From assembly GCA_921293015.1 (NCBI GenBank), contig OV121086.1, positions 28,630,254-28,694,253 of the forward strand: a DNA stretch of 64,000 nucleotides. Direction: 5' to 3'. Numbering within the stretch: position 1 is the stretch's first letter; each line of letters starts with the position of its first letter. The position numbers and the translations under genes were made by a program. Under the pieces are notes generated by a model. That model was given only the letters and a program-made list of their open reading frames with translations, did no database searches and was not told the DNA's origin. This stretch comes from Phorcus lineatus. Taxonomy: Eukaryota; Mollusca; Gastropoda; Trochida; Trochidae. This document shows, one piece after another, positions 62,808-64,000 of this stretch.

Positions 62808-64000
62808 ATGCAAGTAACAATGTACACTCCATAAAGTATTCCGCATGAGACTGTTTGAGATCAGGAGGTATTTTTTAGACAAAAGTACCAGCGCCATCAA
62901 ACCTCATAACTTTATATTATCAAAAGATATCTTATCTAACAGACATATTTATAACAGTCAGATAACCAAATATGTAGCGGTGTTAAATTTTTTGTCTAAT
63001 TATTGGAAACTGTGCATACTGAACAAGTAAAGACAACATTTTGCCATTGATCCGTTTCAAGTATATTTTGAGAAGTCCTTTTCATTTTACAAACTGCGGG
63101 AGGAAGTAAACACACCTGACACAAAGGGTATTAACCGTTCAAAATGGGGCACCATTTACATTATAGCAAATAGTCACAAGTGATAAAAACGAGTGGGTTG
63201 GGTGGGTTGCATGGTGATTGACAGTTTGAAAAGTGACAAAACTGAGCTACAAATACACATGTCTCAGCAATCTCAAATCTTCTGTATTTTCTTCGGTAGC
63301 CCTGAGTGAGCCGGTGAGAAACCCTGGACACATGAACGTTAAATTCTGTCATCATTACGACTTCATCGGTATTAGCTAGGTGACACAAGTCGACCTGCCG
63401 CTATGCAAACCTACGCTTGAGGATTTCGGAGAGGTGAAACAGGAAGATTTCCTACGGGCTGAAACACGACGGCGTTAGGGTATGCAGACACCCAGACCTT
63501 TTTTGACATCGATGTTAGGCTTTCAAGGCTTACCAAAAAGATTTTGACGGGAAAAAATTCCACAACATCTCCACCCATACCAAGACTGAAGCCACTGTGA
63601 ATGAATAGGTTTGATTTAAAGTCCTACACTCACTTTCTCAATGCCACTAAATAGAACTAATTATTCTTGATGAGCAAAAAGATGACCACTTACACCAATC
63701 TTTCCTGTCGCGTTTGCAAAAGTTGTTATTTTTATGCCCGTTTTTCAGGTGAGATGACGCTTCTTACCGGCGCCTGCTGATTCAGCTCGGTCGGTCCAAA
63801 TCAAATGAACCCCATAAGATCCTCATGGCGAGTGCGATATACTGAGAATCTAGTAATTTCGTTGCCGATATTTATGACGGACGCACTTTCATTGAGTTTA
63901 ACGCTTTTTAAAAACTTTTTCTGTATCTGAAGAAGGTAATCATGAGCTATTTTCTTTGCACCTTAGTTTGAAAATTTCATGTATTCTACGACACGGCTTT
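62808..64000. other. Intergenic; GC-richer patch at 63.1-63.9 kb
   Basis: No supported coding exon. The interval 63.1-63.9 kb is visibly richer in G+C than its surroundings. On the minus strand it has a strong donor-like CGCCG|GTAAGAAG near 63760, so a non-coding first exon is possible but unproven. Confidence 0.3.

Overview
This is an AT-rich, intron-rich metazoan nuclear sequence. A lophotrochozoan, most likely a mollusc, fits best. The evidence is GT-AG spliced genes with invertebrate-type short exons, a tRNA-derived SINE whose tail ends in GTGAGGTGAGTT-like repeats, a mariner fossil, and CGTCCGTCC-type dispersed repeats of the kind I associate with molluscan introns. The species cannot be named from sequence alone.

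Layout. Positions 519-2192 (minus strand) hold the first three coding exons of an ANKRD16-like ankyrin protein; its 3' part lies off the left edge. About 220 bp separate its start codon from that of a plus-strand gene at 2417-23095. That gene can be read as 19 coding exons giving a continuous 1326-residue FBH1 (FBXO18) protein, an F-box plus UvrD-type helicase. The head-to-head ANKRD16/FBH1 arrangement is the one I recall from the human genome, so this looks like an ancient bidirectional gene pair. FBH1 carries, in order, a disordered N-terminus with a PCNA-binding (PIP-box) motif, an F-box, helicase motifs I to VI, and a divergent acidic C-terminus. Intron 16 (7.8 kb) separates helicase motifs V and VI and contains a degenerate mariner transposon, tandem repeats and dispersed repeats.

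From about 25.4 kb to 64 kb I see no convincing protein-coding gene. The open frames there are short, unconserved and mostly inside repeats. This half is built of old repeats: a hAT-like MITE with an exact 8-bp target duplication, a piggyBac-like MITE flanked by TTAA, a 442-bp TIR element with a second copy 36 kb away, three SINE copies, retroelement 3' ends, hairpins and small tandem repeats. It also holds a set of diverged blocks that recur in the same order several times between about 28.9 and 60 kb, which suggests an old tandem segmental duplication or a very large repeat unit.

The two genes are not a pathway in an obvious sense. By family knowledge ANKRD16 acts with alanyl-tRNA synthetase in translation fidelity, and FBH1 restrains RAD51-dependent recombination at forks as an SCF ubiquitin-ligase subunit. 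Their link here is a shared promoter region.
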